Origin: an uncultured Acetatifactor sp.
GTDB taxonomy: Bacteria > Bacillota > Clostridia > Lachnospirales > Lachnospiraceae
Assembly (NCBI GenBank): GCA_910584865.1
Contig: CAJUCE010000001.1
Location: 96,088-160,087 of the forward strand
Direction: 5' to 3'
Length of the DNA: 64,000 bases
Shown here: positions 16,344 through 25,227 of the stretch, in pieces
Layout of the letters: each line of letters starts with the position of its first letter
How positions within the stretch are numbered: position 1 is the first letter of the stretch
The notes under the pieces: model-generated
Databases searched by the model: none
Told to the model about the DNA's origin: nothing
The model's input: the letters and a program-made list of their open reading frames with translations, nothing else
Program-made: the position numbers and the translations under genes

Positions 16344-18107
16344 ATGAAAAGTTTTCGGAGCAAAATGATCTGCATTCTGCTGGCCATGTCACTGATTCCG
16401 CTGGTGATGGCAGTCATCTATTCTTACCGTATTTCAAGCAGAAACCTGTATGAGAAAATGAACCAGACGGAAGTGGCATTTGTGGAATCTATGGCCCATG
16501 TGGTTGATAACGAGCTTCAGCGTCTGACCGTTAATATAGATATGGCAATATCCCAACGGGAATTTCAGCATGCCGTGAATCAGCTGGGGACTGCCAGCTC
16601 AGACGGTACACGGTGGAGGGCCATGCAGGATATGAATAAGGTGGTAGGTGGAATTTTCGGAAGAGGAGATGCCGTATCCGGTATTTATGTCATTGCACAA
16701 AACGGATATACCTGCGCCGTGATGGACGAATATCATCTGAATCTGGACAGATTTATGGAGGAGGATCCATGTTTCATTGAGAACATGGGCCTGGGGGCAG
16801 TGGTGGCGGAGGGGATTCGTTCCATGGGGGACGGTCGGGAAGCCATGATGTTCGGAAAATTGATCAAGGATGTGGCGGATAAGGGCAACCTGGCGGAGAT
16901 TGGCGTTGCGCACTTTGCTGTTGATCCGGTAAAATTTTCTTCCGTGATAGCGCAGAACGAGGAAGACAGCGCTTTCTTTCTGCTGAATCAGGAAGGACAG
17001 GTAGTGACGGCACGTTGTGAGGCACAGGAGCAGGAGCTTTATCATCGGATGATTCAGGAACAGCAGAAAGAGATGCGGGAGAAGAAGGGAGTTATTCCTG
17101 TCTCGCTGGGAACAGAGAGTCTGGTGATGATCTACAGTATCTCTCCTGTTTATCAATATCAGGTGATCCGCTGCATTCCTTACTCAGTCTATAACAGCGA
17201 GGTGGAGAACATTATCTGGATGCTGGTGCTCTTCTCCCTGGTGTGCGCGGTTTTGGCTGTTCTGGTTTCGGCTTTTGTGTCAAAGAGCATATCCAGACCC
17301 ATTCAGGAGCTGAGCCGGGCCATGGGTTATACGGAAAAGGGCGATTTTACGGTCCGTCTGGAATCCGGCAGAAGGGATGAAATGGGGAATATGATGAGAA
17401 GTTTTAATCATATGGTAGAGCAGCTGGATTCTCTTTTTACCCAGACGATAGAGGATGAAAAGGCGAAGAAAAATCTGGAGATTTGTTCGTTGCAATATCA
17501 GATCAGTCCTCATTTTCTATACAATCTTCTGGCGTCTGTGCGTTCTCTGGCAGTGATCGAAGGAGCAGAGGAGACAGGGGAAATGCTGGGAGATGTTTCC
17601 AGGCTGCTGCGGAATACGGTAAGTTATGCAGGAATGCTTGTGCCCCTGTCTTTTGAGCTGGAAAATATACAAACCTTTTTAAGTATTCAAAATGCCTGTC
17701 ACAGCGGTCTGATTTCTCAGCAGATCCAGGTGCAGGAAGGGATACAGGATTTGCTGGTGCCCAATCTAATCCTCCAGCCCATTGTGGAAAATGCCGTGTT
17801 CCACGGAGCGGATCCGGAATCTGGGGAGGTGTGGGTTGAGGTATCGGCAAAGAAGCAAGGGGAAGTGTTGCTGCTGACGGTCAGGGATCATGGCTGCGGT
17901 ATTTCCCGGGAGGAACAGAGAAAAATATTGGAAGGGCAGGCCAGGGAAGGGATGATCAGCCATGTGGGACTGAGGAACACCAAGGATAGAATTCGGCTGA
18001 ATTTCGGCAGCCCATATGATTTGCTCATAGACAGCGAAGGGGCGGGTACCCGGATTCGGCTCTTTCTTCCCATACTTCACAGGAATCATGAGACTACAGA
18101 GATTTAA
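16344..18107 (+). CDS. YesM-type sensor histidine kinase
   Basis: The 587-residue membrane kinase senses an extracellular signal, probably an oligosaccharide or its binding protein, and phosphorylates the adjacent regulator. Membrane spans lie at about 8-28 and 289-312, enclosing a roughly 260-residue extracytoplasmic sensor. A HAMP linker (about 313-365) leads to the His_kinase domain with QISPHFLYNLLASV, phospho-acceptor His390, and a HATPase domain with NAVFHGAD and DHGCGI. The ATG at 16344 is chosen because ACGGAG lies upstream and the protein then starts with a normal basic MKSFRSKM segment. The response regulator follows 15 bases later. Confidence 0.93.
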   Translation: MKSFRSKMICILLAMSLIPLVMAVIYSYRISSRNLYEKMNQTEVAFVESMAHVVDNELQRLTVNIDMAISQREFQHAVNQLGTASSDGTRWRAMQDMNKVVGGIFGRGDAVSGIYVIAQNGYTCAVMDEYHLNLDRFMEEDPCFIENMGLGAVVAEGIRSMGDGREAMMFGKLIKDVADKGNLAEIGVAHFAVDPVKFSSVIAQNEEDSAFFLLNQEGQVVTARCEAQEQELYHRMIQEQQKEMREKKGVIPVSLGTESLVMIYSISPVYQYQVIRCIPYSVYNSEVENIIWMLVLFSLVCAVLAVLVSAFVSKSISRPIQELSRAMGYTEKGDFTVRLESGRRDEMGNMMRSFNHMVEQLDSLFTQTIEDEKAKKNLEICSLQYQISPHFLYNLLASVRSLAVIEGAEETGEMLGDVSRLLRNTVSYAGMLVPLSFELENIQTFLSIQNACHSGLISQQIQVQEGIQDLLVPNLILQPIVENAVFHGADPESGEVWVEVSAKKQGEVLLLTVRDHGCGISREEQRKILEGQAREGMISHVGLRNTKDRIRLNFGSPYDLLIDSEGAGTRIRLFLPILHRNHETTEI

Positions 18108-18122
18108 AAAAGGAGGCATATT

Positions 18123-18899
18123 TTGATTCATGTAATGCTGGTAGACGACAATCAGTTGATACTTCGAGGCCTGGAACGTATATTGGACTGGGAGGCCAAC
18201 GGCTATCTGATCGTGGGTAAGGCGATCAACGGAAAGCAGGCATTGGAGAAGATGGAAAAGGTACGTGTGGACATCCTGTTTACTGACATCCGAATGCCTG
18301 TAATGGATGGGATCGAGCTGATTTGTGCCGTAAAGGAACGCTATCCGAAGGTGCGGGTTATTGTTTTGAGCGCCTATGATGATTTCAAATATGTGCGGAC
18401 TGCCTTTTGGCTGGGGGCTAATGATTATCTGCTGAAGCAGGAATATGATGCAGAGACCCTGCTTTGCCTCCTGGACAGGCTGAAGCAGGACAGAAGGCAT
18501 GGAGATACTGCCCGGAAAGATGCGGAAATTGAAAAGCTGGTTCTTCGGAATCAGGAGAAACAGCCTGAAGATGCCCAGAGCAAATATCTGATTCGCTTTA
18601 AGAAATGTATCGAAAAACATTACAGTGAGAATAATCTGCGGGCGGAGGATGTGGCAGAATATCTGGGAATCAGCGTGGGATGGATGGGAAAACTGATCTA
18701 TCAGGAGACTGCGCTTCATTTTGCGGATTATCTGAATTATTATCGGATTCTGCGGGCAAAGGAGCTTTTGGAAAGCACGAACCTGAAGGTTTATGAAATT
18801 GCCGAACGGGTGGGGTACAATAATGTGGAGCATTTTACCAGGGTATTTAAGAAGCTTGTGGGTATGAGCCCCAGCGTTTACGGAGGCAGTACTTCCTGA
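18123..18899 (+). CDS. YesN-type response regulator with AraC DNA-binding domain
   Basis: This 258-residue regulator has a receiver domain (residues 1-120; Asp8/Asp9, phospho-acceptor Asp55 in FTDIRMP, Lys104-type in LLKQ) joined by a short linker to an AraC helix-turn-helix pair (about 160-252; YLGISVGWMGKLIYQE and IAERVGYNNVEHFTRVFKK). It is much shorter than typical 500-residue YesN proteins because the middle domain is missing. The start codon is TTG, placed eight bases after AAAAAGGAGG. It probably activates the two matched promoters at 19088 and 19423, which are the nearest candidate targets. Confidence 0.93.
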   Translation: MIHVMLVDDNQLILRGLERILDWEANGYLIVGKAINGKQALEKMEKVRVDILFTDIRMPVMDGIELICAVKERYPKVRVIVLSAYDDFKYVRTAFWLGANDYLLKQEYDAETLLCLLDRLKQDRRHGDTARKDAEIEKLVLRNQEKQPEDAQSKYLIRFKKCIEKHYSENNLRAEDVAEYLGISVGWMGKLIYQETALHFADYLNYYRILRAKELLESTNLKVYEIAERVGYNNVEHFTRVFKKLVGMSPSVYGGSTS

Positions 18900-19039
18900 C
18901 CGCAAAGAGAGTCGGACAGCTGTTCCATGTATTGAAGGAGAAGGGAACAGGTCAGACAAGCGGGGGACAGCGCAGGGACAAAGGCGCCGGATTATATAAA
19001 TGGAATACAAATCAAATTAGTGGAGGGGATGCATAAAAC

Positions 19040-19057
19040 AGGGCATGCCCTTTTTTT
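19040..19057 (+). terminator. Weak terminator-like palindrome with T7 tail
   Basis: AGGGCATGCCCT followed by seven Ts lies about 140 bases after the regulator gene. The stem is short (four bp around a CATG loop), so termination would be partial at best. It separates the kinase-regulator unit from the activated promoters. Confidence 0.4.
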
Positions 19058-19087
19058 GTACAATTTTTTGGGGGAGAGCATAATACT

Positions 19088-19139
19088 TCATGAAAATGCG
19101 GAATATATCATTCGTTTTATTGGTGAAATTGTGTACAAT
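19088..19139 (+). promoter_or_regulatory. Putative YesN-activated promoter 1
   Basis: A 26-bp motif (TCATGAAAATGCGGAATA then TATCATTC, 19088-19113) ends over the -35 position, and TACAAT lies at 19134-19139. The same motif with two differences occurs at 19423-19448, with exactly the same 20-base gap to its -10 box. A poor -35 box under an upstream motif is the classic layout for AraC-type activation. This promoter drives the truncated gene at 19165. Confidence 0.65.
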
Positions 19140-19164
19140 CAGAACAACTTGAGGAGGTATTGTA

Positions 19165-19392
19165 ATGAAAATCAGAGTATGCAAGATCAACCGCATGACC
19201 AATCCGCTGGGATTTACAAAGGAGCCCAAGTTGGAGGATTTTGAAAGCTGTGTGGTATATTCCGATTTGGAACGTACCGGAGATATGCAGACCGGAGACA
19301 GCAGGGTGAACCGGCTGTTCCGGAATGCAAGAAAGAAACTGGAAAGAATGATAAAAAATGGGCGGAAAAACAAGATAAAACAGGCACAATGA
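19165..19392 (+). pseudogene. N-terminal fragment of a rhamnosidase-like (GH78-type) gene
   Basis: A strong GAGGAGG site and the promoter at 19088 precede a 75-residue frame beginning MKIRVCKINRMTNPLGFTKE. The MxNPLGF motif and the following LEDFESCVVYSDLERTG strand resemble the N-terminal beta-sandwich of bacterial alpha-L-rhamnosidases (GH78), which are 800 residues or more. After about residue 50 the sequence becomes Arg/Lys/Asn-rich and stops. Expression signals are intact while the enzyme is gone, so a deletion has probably removed the body of the gene. It could still make a short peptide. Confidence 0.5.
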
Positions 19393-19422
19393 CTTCAAAA
19401 AAATTATGCACTTCATAATGTA

Positions 19423-19474
19423 TCATGAAACTGCGGAAAATATCATTCAAATAAAAGCTTAAAATGAATATAAT
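19423..19474 (+). promoter_or_regulatory. Putative YesN-activated promoter 2 (transport operon)
   Basis: The second copy of the 26-bp motif (19423-19448) overlaps TTCAAA at the -35 position (19446-19451). TATAAT follows at 19469-19474 with 17-bp spacing. It drives the LplB permease and the downstream transport and catabolic genes. A transcription start near 19481 also argues against the in-frame ATG at 19483 as the permease start. Confidence 0.7.
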
Positions 19475-19524
19475 GATGAAAAATGAACAAGGAAACAAGT
19501 TGTCAAGGAGAGAGGCGGGAGCAG

Positions 19525-20466
19525 ATGAGAAAGATACAGACGAAGATGGAACAGAAGAAACCACTGGGGAAAAGATTGCGGGCAAACAGGGCCAGGCTGC
19601 TGATGTTCCTGCCGGGTTTTGCCTTTATCCTTCTTTTTTCCTATGGTCCCATGTACGGACTGGTCCTTGCCTTCAAAGATTTCAATATCGGATTGGGCAT
19701 TTGGGACAGCCCCTGGGTGGGATGGAAGCATTTCCGGGCATTTCTGTCCAATGCCTCATCGCTGCGGGTATTGGGCAACACGCTGAGAATCAGTCTGCTG
19801 CATCTGGTATTCGGATTTCCGGCGCCGATCATACTGGCCTTGCTTTTGAATGAATTGAAGCCGGGCTTCTTCAAGAGGGCGGCTCAAACCATCAGCTATC
19901 TTCCGCATTTTATTTCCTGGATTGTAGTGGCAGGGATTCTCAGCAATCTCCTTTCCCCGGGAACAGGTATGGTCAACGAGGTTATCAAAATGCTGGGAGG
20001 GAAGCCGGTTTATTTTCTTGCGGATGTGAGATGGTTCCGCACCGTGCTGGTGGTCAGCAATATCTGGAAGGGGATCGGATGGGGAAGCGTGGTTTACCTG
20101 GCGGCGCTGTGTTCCATACCGCCGGAACAATATGAATCAGCCATGATCGACGGGGCCAACCGCCTTCAGAGAATCCGGTATATCACCCTTCCTTCCATGA
20201 AAGGGATCATCTCCATCATGCTTCTGATGCAGGCGGGAAGTCTGATGAACGCCGGTTTTGATCAGGTATTTAATCTGTATAATCCAAGCGTATATGCGGT
20301 GGGAGATATTATAGATACATATGTGTACCGTATGGGAATCGGCCAGATGATGTACAGCTTTAACACAGCAGTGGGACTGTTTAAGTCAACAGTGAATTTT
20401 ATATTGGTGATGACAGTGAATTTTGTGACAAAGAGAATAAATGAGGGTGAATCTGTCCTGTTTTAA
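19525..20466 (+). CDS. Sugar ABC transporter permease, LplB type
   Basis: This 313-residue inner-membrane protein is one half of the channel of a CUT1 oligosaccharide importer. It has six membrane spans, with FIIL/YGPMYGLVLAFK typical of the LplB N-terminus and the EAA loop at YESAMIDGANRLQRIRYITLP, where the ATPase docks. The start at 19525 is chosen because GCGGGAG precedes it and the in-frame ATG at 19483 lies at the expected transcription start. The second permease follows after 73 bases. No ATPase gene is in the locus, as is usual for importers that share an MsmX-like ATPase. Confidence 0.92.
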   Translation: MRKIQTKMEQKKPLGKRLRANRARLLMFLPGFAFILLFSYGPMYGLVLAFKDFNIGLGIWDSPWVGWKHFRAFLSNASSLRVLGNTLRISLLHLVFGFPAPIILALLLNELKPGFFKRAAQTISYLPHFISWIVVAGILSNLLSPGTGMVNEVIKMLGGKPVYFLADVRWFRTVLVVSNIWKGIGWGSVVYLAALCSIPPEQYESAMIDGANRLQRIRYITLPSMKGIISIMLLMQAGSLMNAGFDQVFNLYNPSVYAVGDIIDTYVYRMGIGQMMYSFNTAVGLFKSTVNFILVMTVNFVTKRINEGESVLF

Positions 20467-20539
20467 GATCCGGGCATCTCATTGAGAACAGAATGGGAAA
20501 ACGGCATGGGGCAGCGCACAGACAGGAGCGGGAAAGCGG

Positions 20540-21448
20540 ATGAAGACAAGAGGAAAAAGGAGAACGAAACGAAAAATTTGTGCGGCAGACAGGGCATTGA
20601 TCATATTTTGTTACACTTGTGTCTTTCTGGTGGTAGCAGTGACATTTGTGCCCTTCTGGGAACTGGCCGCCACATCTCTGTGCACCAGAGCGGATGCGGC
20701 CAGGAGCGGTATCAGGCTGTTTACGGCAAATCCAACGCTGGATGCATACAGACAGGTGCTTTCTTCCAAGAATATATGGAACAGCGCGTGGAACAGTGTG
20801 GTTCGGGTGGTACTCGGAACCGTGATATCGGTAGGACTTACGGCGCTGACTGCTTATCCGCTGTCCAAGGCTGACTTTATCGGTGTAAAATTTTTCACGG
20901 TTGCAATCCTCTTTACCATGGTTTTCAGCGGTGGGTTGATTCCTTCCTATTTTCTGATAACAAAGACGCTGCACATGACGGATTCCATTTGGTCCATGAT
21001 TCTGCCCGGTGCAGTGGGCGCCTATAACCTGATCATCATGCGCAATTTTCTGCGTTCTATTCCCCAGAGTCTGGAGGATGCGGCCAGAATCGACGGGGCG
21101 GGAGAAATGTATGTGTGGTGGAGGATTGTTATGCCGCTGTCTAAACCGGTACTGGCCACAGTGGCGCTGTGGAAGGCCGTGGATCACTGGAATGCTTATT
21201 TTGACTGCCTGCTTTATATCCGGGACCAGTCGAAATTCGTCCTCCAGGTTCTGCTGCGCAGGGTTCTGGTGGAACAGCAGATGGCCATGCTGCAGGAAGG
21301 CTTTATGATGGATATGACTTCAAAACCCACAGAGGCAACGGTCAGGGCAGCCCTGATTCTGATCAGTACACTTCCTATCGTATTGGTTTATCCGTTTTTA
21401 CAAAAATATTTCATGCAGGGAATTATGCTGGGAGGCGTAAAGGAGTAA
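20540..21448 (+). CDS. Sugar ABC transporter permease, YtcP type
   Basis: The 302-residue second channel subunit has six spans, the GGLIPSYFLITKTLHMTDSIW segment typical of YtcP proteins, and an EAA loop SLEDAARIDGAGEMYVWWRIVMPLSKP. It pairs with the LplB-type protein just upstream to import an oligosaccharide delivered by the lipoprotein encoded next. The N-terminus is strongly basic (MKTRGKRRTKRK), as expected for the cytoplasmic end. The ribosome-binding site is modest (GGAGCGGGAAAGCGG). Confidence 0.92.
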   Translation: MKTRGKRRTKRKICAADRALIIFCYTCVFLVVAVTFVPFWELAATSLCTRADAARSGIRLFTANPTLDAYRQVLSSKNIWNSAWNSVVRVVLGTVISVGLTALTAYPLSKADFIGVKFFTVAILFTMVFSGGLIPSYFLITKTLHMTDSIWSMILPGAVGAYNLIIMRNFLRSIPQSLEDAARIDGAGEMYVWWRIVMPLSKPVLATVALWKAVDHWNAYFDCLLYIRDQSKFVLQVLLRRVLVEQQMAMLQEGFMMDMTSKPTEATVRAALILISTLPIVLVYPFLQKYFMQGIMLGGVKE

Positions 21449-21465
21449 AGGCAGAGGGGAGATAG

Positions 21466-21483
21466 TGTGAAAAAAGTTTCACA
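21466..21483 (+). terminator. Small hairpin between permease and binding-protein genes
   Basis: TGTGAAA-AAAG-TTTCACA is a perfect 7-bp stem followed by TTTCTATTT. Lying between permease and binding-protein genes, it may adjust their relative expression by partial termination or by protecting mRNA ends. The rest of the 229-bp gap shows nothing else clear. Confidence 0.4.
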
Positions 21484-21677
21484 TTTCTATTTGAGTCGCC
21501 AAAGGGGGCATTCTCAGGAATTCCCATCAATATAAAGAAGGATTCCATTCCGTTCAGGAATAGAATAAAGCAACCGTACATGCTGCAATATTCGGTAGTG
21601 AAAAGGATCTTTGCCGCGGCGGAACACAGATGCCATTTCACAGGAAATTGCGGAACTAAAGGAAAAGGAGACAGAGT

Positions 21678-23357
21678 ATGAAAGGAAAGAAATTGTTGTC
21701 GCTGCTGATGTGTACGTTACTTGCAGCCGGTGCGCTGGGAGCCTGCGGACAGGAGGCAGGGGAAAGCGGGGGAGAGAGCCGGAATCAGTCATCGGAAGTG
21801 AAGGAGAGTTCCGGCACAGAGTCCCAGGAAGCCGCCCAGGGTGAAGGAACGAATGAGGAGCAGACCTGGCAGGTGACTCTGGCCGTACCTGTGAATGGAC
21901 CTGTGGACGAGAAAAACGAGACACTGGACTATCTGAATTCTCTGGTTCCGGGTCTGGAGTTCAAGATAGAGGCCATAGAGATCGGAAGCTACTGGGATAT
22001 CCTGAATCCCAGGCTGGCATCCGGGGAGATTCCGGATATCTTCCACTGCCACAGTGATTCCATGTACCGTTCCTATCTGGAACAGGGAGTGCTGGGCGGC
22101 GTGGCGCCGGAGCTGATTAAAGAGTGTATGCCGGAATTTGTGAGTGACCTGAAGGAATGTGATGCCACAGGCGCCTGGAGCCTGGTGCTGGATAACGGTC
22201 TGATCTACGGACTGCCCATTGTGACCGGGGAGCGGACCTACAACTTTACCAACGGCTGGAGGATGGATTGGCTGAAGGCTGTGGGAATTGATAAGGTACC
22301 GGAGACCGTGGAGGAATATGAAGAGGCTTTTACACGTTTTACCTTCAATGATCCGGACGGAAACGGGGTGGACGATACCTATGGCACAACCCTGCGCGGC
22401 AAGGATTCCACCCCCAATCTGTTCCCTTCCTTGTTCGGGGCTTACGGGATCTTCCCGGGTATGTGGAATCTGGCAGAGGATGGGACGCTGAAATTCGGCA
22501 TTACTGATCCCAGGGGAAAGGAAGCGCTGGAAAAACTGCACAGCTGGTATGAAAAGGGCCTGATCGATCCGGAGTTTATATCCGTGGACGGAGTAGGTCG
22601 CACGGAAAAATGGGCCAACAGCAAGGTGGGGGCACTGGTGGATACCACCTATTATAACCTGCAGCCCGGCGATGCGATTTATGACGGCCTTCTGGCGCTT
22701 ACGCCGGAGGCGGAGGTGGTGTCGGGACCTGCGCCCAAAGGAGAGGATGGCGACTATGGCTACATGAACTGGGGCAGGTACACGAACCGGGTGGTATTCG
22801 GGAAAACTTTGCTCGCTGACGAAGAGAAATTAAAGAAGGTGCTGCAGCTCTATGACTTGATCAGTACGGATTTTGAAGTTTGTGCCAGACTTCGCTGCGG
22901 TGTGGAGGGAACCCATTGGGAGTATAACGAGTTTAGGGTTCCGCAGAAGTTTTCTGCATATTCGGACGCTGCAAACAACGGCCCTTCCGGCCTCAATACC
23001 TTCTGGCAGGGTGGAATTCCCTATACGCCCATTGTGGGAGATTTGTTTGAGGGAAGCAATATTGAAGAGCTGAATAAATACGGCAAAGAAGGCACACTGG
23101 TGAATGGCGAAAATTATTTCTCTTATCTGGGGAAATTCGTTCCGGATGAAGTGGGGACGGCATATAAAGCCGAAGCGGATACGCTGTATAAGACCAATTT
23201 CATTGATTTCATCACCGGAGCCAGGCCGTTGGAGGAATATGACGCTTTTGTGGAGGAATGGATGGCAGCGGGCGGAGAGGCTTATACCAAAGCCCACAAT
23301 GAATGCTGGCAGAATATTGAAACGATCATGGCGGAGGCGGAAAGTATTTTTAACTAA
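21678..23357 (+). CDS. Extracellular sugar-binding lipoprotein (LplA type)
   Basis: This 559-residue binding protein captures the substrate outside the membrane for the two permeases upstream. It starts with MKGKKLLSLLMCTLLAAGALGAC, a lipobox with Cys23, followed by a Gly/Glu/Ser-rich tether to about residue 60. The mature part shows family segments such as SGEIPDIFHCHSDSMYRSYLEQG, a calcium-like DPDGNGVDDTYG loop, and a C-terminal EEYDAFVEEWMAAGGEAYTKAHNE. The AAAGGAGACAGAGT site fits the ATG. Binding specificity is unknown; the downstream nag genes suggest an amino-sugar-containing glycan. Confidence 0.92.
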   Translation: MKGKKLLSLLMCTLLAAGALGACGQEAGESGGESRNQSSEVKESSGTESQEAAQGEGTNEEQTWQVTLAVPVNGPVDEKNETLDYLNSLVPGLEFKIEAIEIGSYWDILNPRLASGEIPDIFHCHSDSMYRSYLEQGVLGGVAPELIKECMPEFVSDLKECDATGAWSLVLDNGLIYGLPIVTGERTYNFTNGWRMDWLKAVGIDKVPETVEEYEEAFTRFTFNDPDGNGVDDTYGTTLRGKDSTPNLFPSLFGAYGIFPGMWNLAEDGTLKFGITDPRGKEALEKLHSWYEKGLIDPEFISVDGVGRTEKWANSKVGALVDTTYYNLQPGDAIYDGLLALTPEAEVVSGPAPKGEDGDYGYMNWGRYTNRVVFGKTLLADEEKLKKVLQLYDLISTDFEVCARLRCGVEGTHWEYNEFRVPQKFSAYSDAANNGPSGLNTFWQGGIPYTPIVGDLFEGSNIEELNKYGKEGTLVNGENYFSYLGKFVPDEVGTAYKAEADTLYKTNFIDFITGARPLEEYDAFVEEWMAAGGEAYTKAHNECWQNIETIMAEAESIFN

Positions 23358-23469
23358 GTCTCTCAGGATTTCCCCACGGCCGACGGAGCGACGGGCGCAT
23401 GCACGCAGCAAAACGGAGGCCGGGGACGCCTGCAGACGGAGTTGTTTGCGAAAAAGGGAGGATGGAGAC

Positions 23470-25227
23470 ATGGAACGACTGCTGCGATTTGATTTCGGGA
23501 ATGATTTTGTCCCCCATGACCCGGGATTTATCAAGATTGAAAGGCTTTACCAGACTCCGGCATTTCTGTGGGTCTGTGAGATGAGGAACCGCTGGTTTTC
23601 GGAAACGGAATGTTCCCCCTGGCGGGACTGCCTGTACGGCCGTGAAGGAGAATTTCGGATGGGGCTTCCCGCAGGGGAATACTGCCTGAAACTTTACTGT
23701 TATGATCCGGTACAGGAGCCGGAGCCTTTTGAAGTGTGGTTCGGCAGTACGGATGCCTATGCACCCCGCCTGCAGGGAACTTATACGGAAAAAAGCCGGG
23801 TTAATCCCCGAAAAGGGGAGAAGTTCTGTCTTTCTGCCAAGGTGAAACATACCGGCGGTATCCTGTCGGTGAGTTTTCCGGGAGAATACTTTGTAAACGG
23901 GTTGGATGTATACGGCCCGGCGGGTACGGTGCCCTTTCCGGTCTATGAGGAAGGGATTCCGGATAAGCTTCCCGTCCGGCAGGAGGTAGAGCAGCAGGGA
24001 AGCGATGACTGTAGGGCCATGCTGGAACAGATCTGTGAATGGCTGCTGAAGGTGCGCCGCAGCGACGGTTTTATCGGGGATTTTGAGGAGGGAAAGCGGT
24101 TATGGTACACGGCGTCCTATCCTGTCCGGACGTTGTTGGCAGGCTATGCGCTTCTGCACAGATCTATGTACCGGGATGCTGTCTTCGGGATGCTGGACCG
24201 GTTTGTCTCGGAGCAGATGCCGGAGGGCGGCTTTACCCAGAGCTGCAGGGGAACGCCCACAGCGCTCCTGACAGAGGAAGAGTTGGAGAAAGTGCGCCGG
24301 AGCAACTGGATGAATCTGGCGGATGTGGGGAGTATGGTGGCGGCCCTGGCAGCAGCGTGCCATTATGCGGAAGGAGAACGCCGGGGCTGCTATGAGGCAG
24401 CGGTGAGAAAATATCTGGATCAATGGGCCATGAGATTTCGGAGCAGGGAGGGCGGCTTTACCAATGGCTGGACTCTGGCCATGGACGATAAGGTGTACAG
24501 CGTGGCCACTGCTTCCACAGGATTGGCATGTGTGTTGTTTTATACGGTGACCAGGGAGGACCATTATCTTGCCGTAGCGGAGGAAGCCGCATTGTATCTG
24601 GCAGAGAACTGGAATCCGGACGGAAGGCTGTGGAATCATATTTACAAGGGCACTTATCCGGGACATGACCATTATCAGGATGTGCGGGAATTCGGGGACG
24701 GATTTTATACCCTGGAAACCATTGCGGCAGTCCTTACCGTCAGCACCCGGGCAGAGGCAGGGGAGAAATTGTTCTCGGTTCTGGAAGCATATCTGTTCGG
24801 TGAGAAGGGACTGTTTGCCCTGAAGGGAGAGGGGGCCTGGTGGCCTCTGGAGAACTGTTGGCATAACAGCAAGAGTGCGGGAAATCCTGTTTTGCTGGAT
24901 GTATACCTGCGTTTCTGGGAGCGGTTCGGCAAAAATGTTCTATATCGGGACCAGGCGGCCGGAGAGCTTTCGCTGTGCAGGAAATTTCTGGCAACCCCCA
25001 GGTTTGCGTATCTTCTGGGAGTAATGTGCGATGAACCGGACAAAACGTATCCCTTTGCAAAACACAGTATACAGTGCTGGAATGGATGTGCGGCGGCGGC
25101 CACGGGTTTTGCGGGAATTGCCATGGCGCAGATGCTGTCACCGGGCCTGATATTCGGGCAGGGACAGCGAACCTTTCTGGTGGATGGGTTTCCCGGGAAC
25201 AGCGATGATGAAAAGATAGAGGCCTGA
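23470..25227 (+). CDS. Large predicted (alpha/alpha)-barrel carbohydrate-active protein
   Basis: I do not recognise a named family for this 585-residue cytoplasmic protein. The first 150 residues (RFDFGNDFVPHDPGFIKIE, a beta-rich stretch) resemble the jelly-roll domains found before pectin-degrading enzymes. Residues about 175-560 carry repeated helix pairs with conserved aromatic loops (LWYTASYPVRTLLAGYALLH, GGFTNGWTLAMDDKVYSVATAS, WPLENCWHNSKSAGNPV), typical of an (alpha/alpha)6 glycosidase or lyase barrel. GGAGG eight bases upstream fixes the ATG at 23470. The last about 18 residues (TFLVDGFPGNSDDEKIEA) look like the start of a different, beta-helix gene, so its own C-terminus was probably replaced by a deletion fusion. 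Confidence 0.75.
   Translation: MERLLRFDFGNDFVPHDPGFIKIERLYQTPAFLWVCEMRNRWFSETECSPWRDCLYGREGEFRMGLPAGEYCLKLYCYDPVQEPEPFEVWFGSTDAYAPRLQGTYTEKSRVNPRKGEKFCLSAKVKHTGGILSVSFPGEYFVNGLDVYGPAGTVPFPVYEEGIPDKLPVRQEVEQQGSDDCRAMLEQICEWLLKVRRSDGFIGDFEEGKRLWYTASYPVRTLLAGYALLHRSMYRDAVFGMLDRFVSEQMPEGGFTQSCRGTPTALLTEEELEKVRRSNWMNLADVGSMVAALAAACHYAEGERRGCYEAAVRKYLDQWAMRFRSREGGFTNGWTLAMDDKVYSVATASTGLACVLFYTVTREDHYLAVAEEAALYLAENWNPDGRLWNHIYKGTYPGHDHYQDVREFGDGFYTLETIAAVLTVSTRAEAGEKLFSVLEAYLFGEKGLFALKGEGAWWPLENCWHNSKSAGNPVLLDVYLRFWERFGKNVLYRDQAAGELSLCRKFLATPRFAYLLGVMCDEPDKTYPFAKHSIQCWNGCAAAATGFAGIAMAQMLSPGLIFGQGQRTFLVDGFPGNSDDEKIEA

Noticed and set aside
25225..25227. In-frame TGA between two coding parts as a selenocysteine codon
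   Set aside because: The parts belong to different protein folds, no enzyme family here uses selenocysteine, and the second part is truncated. A deletion fusion explains it better.
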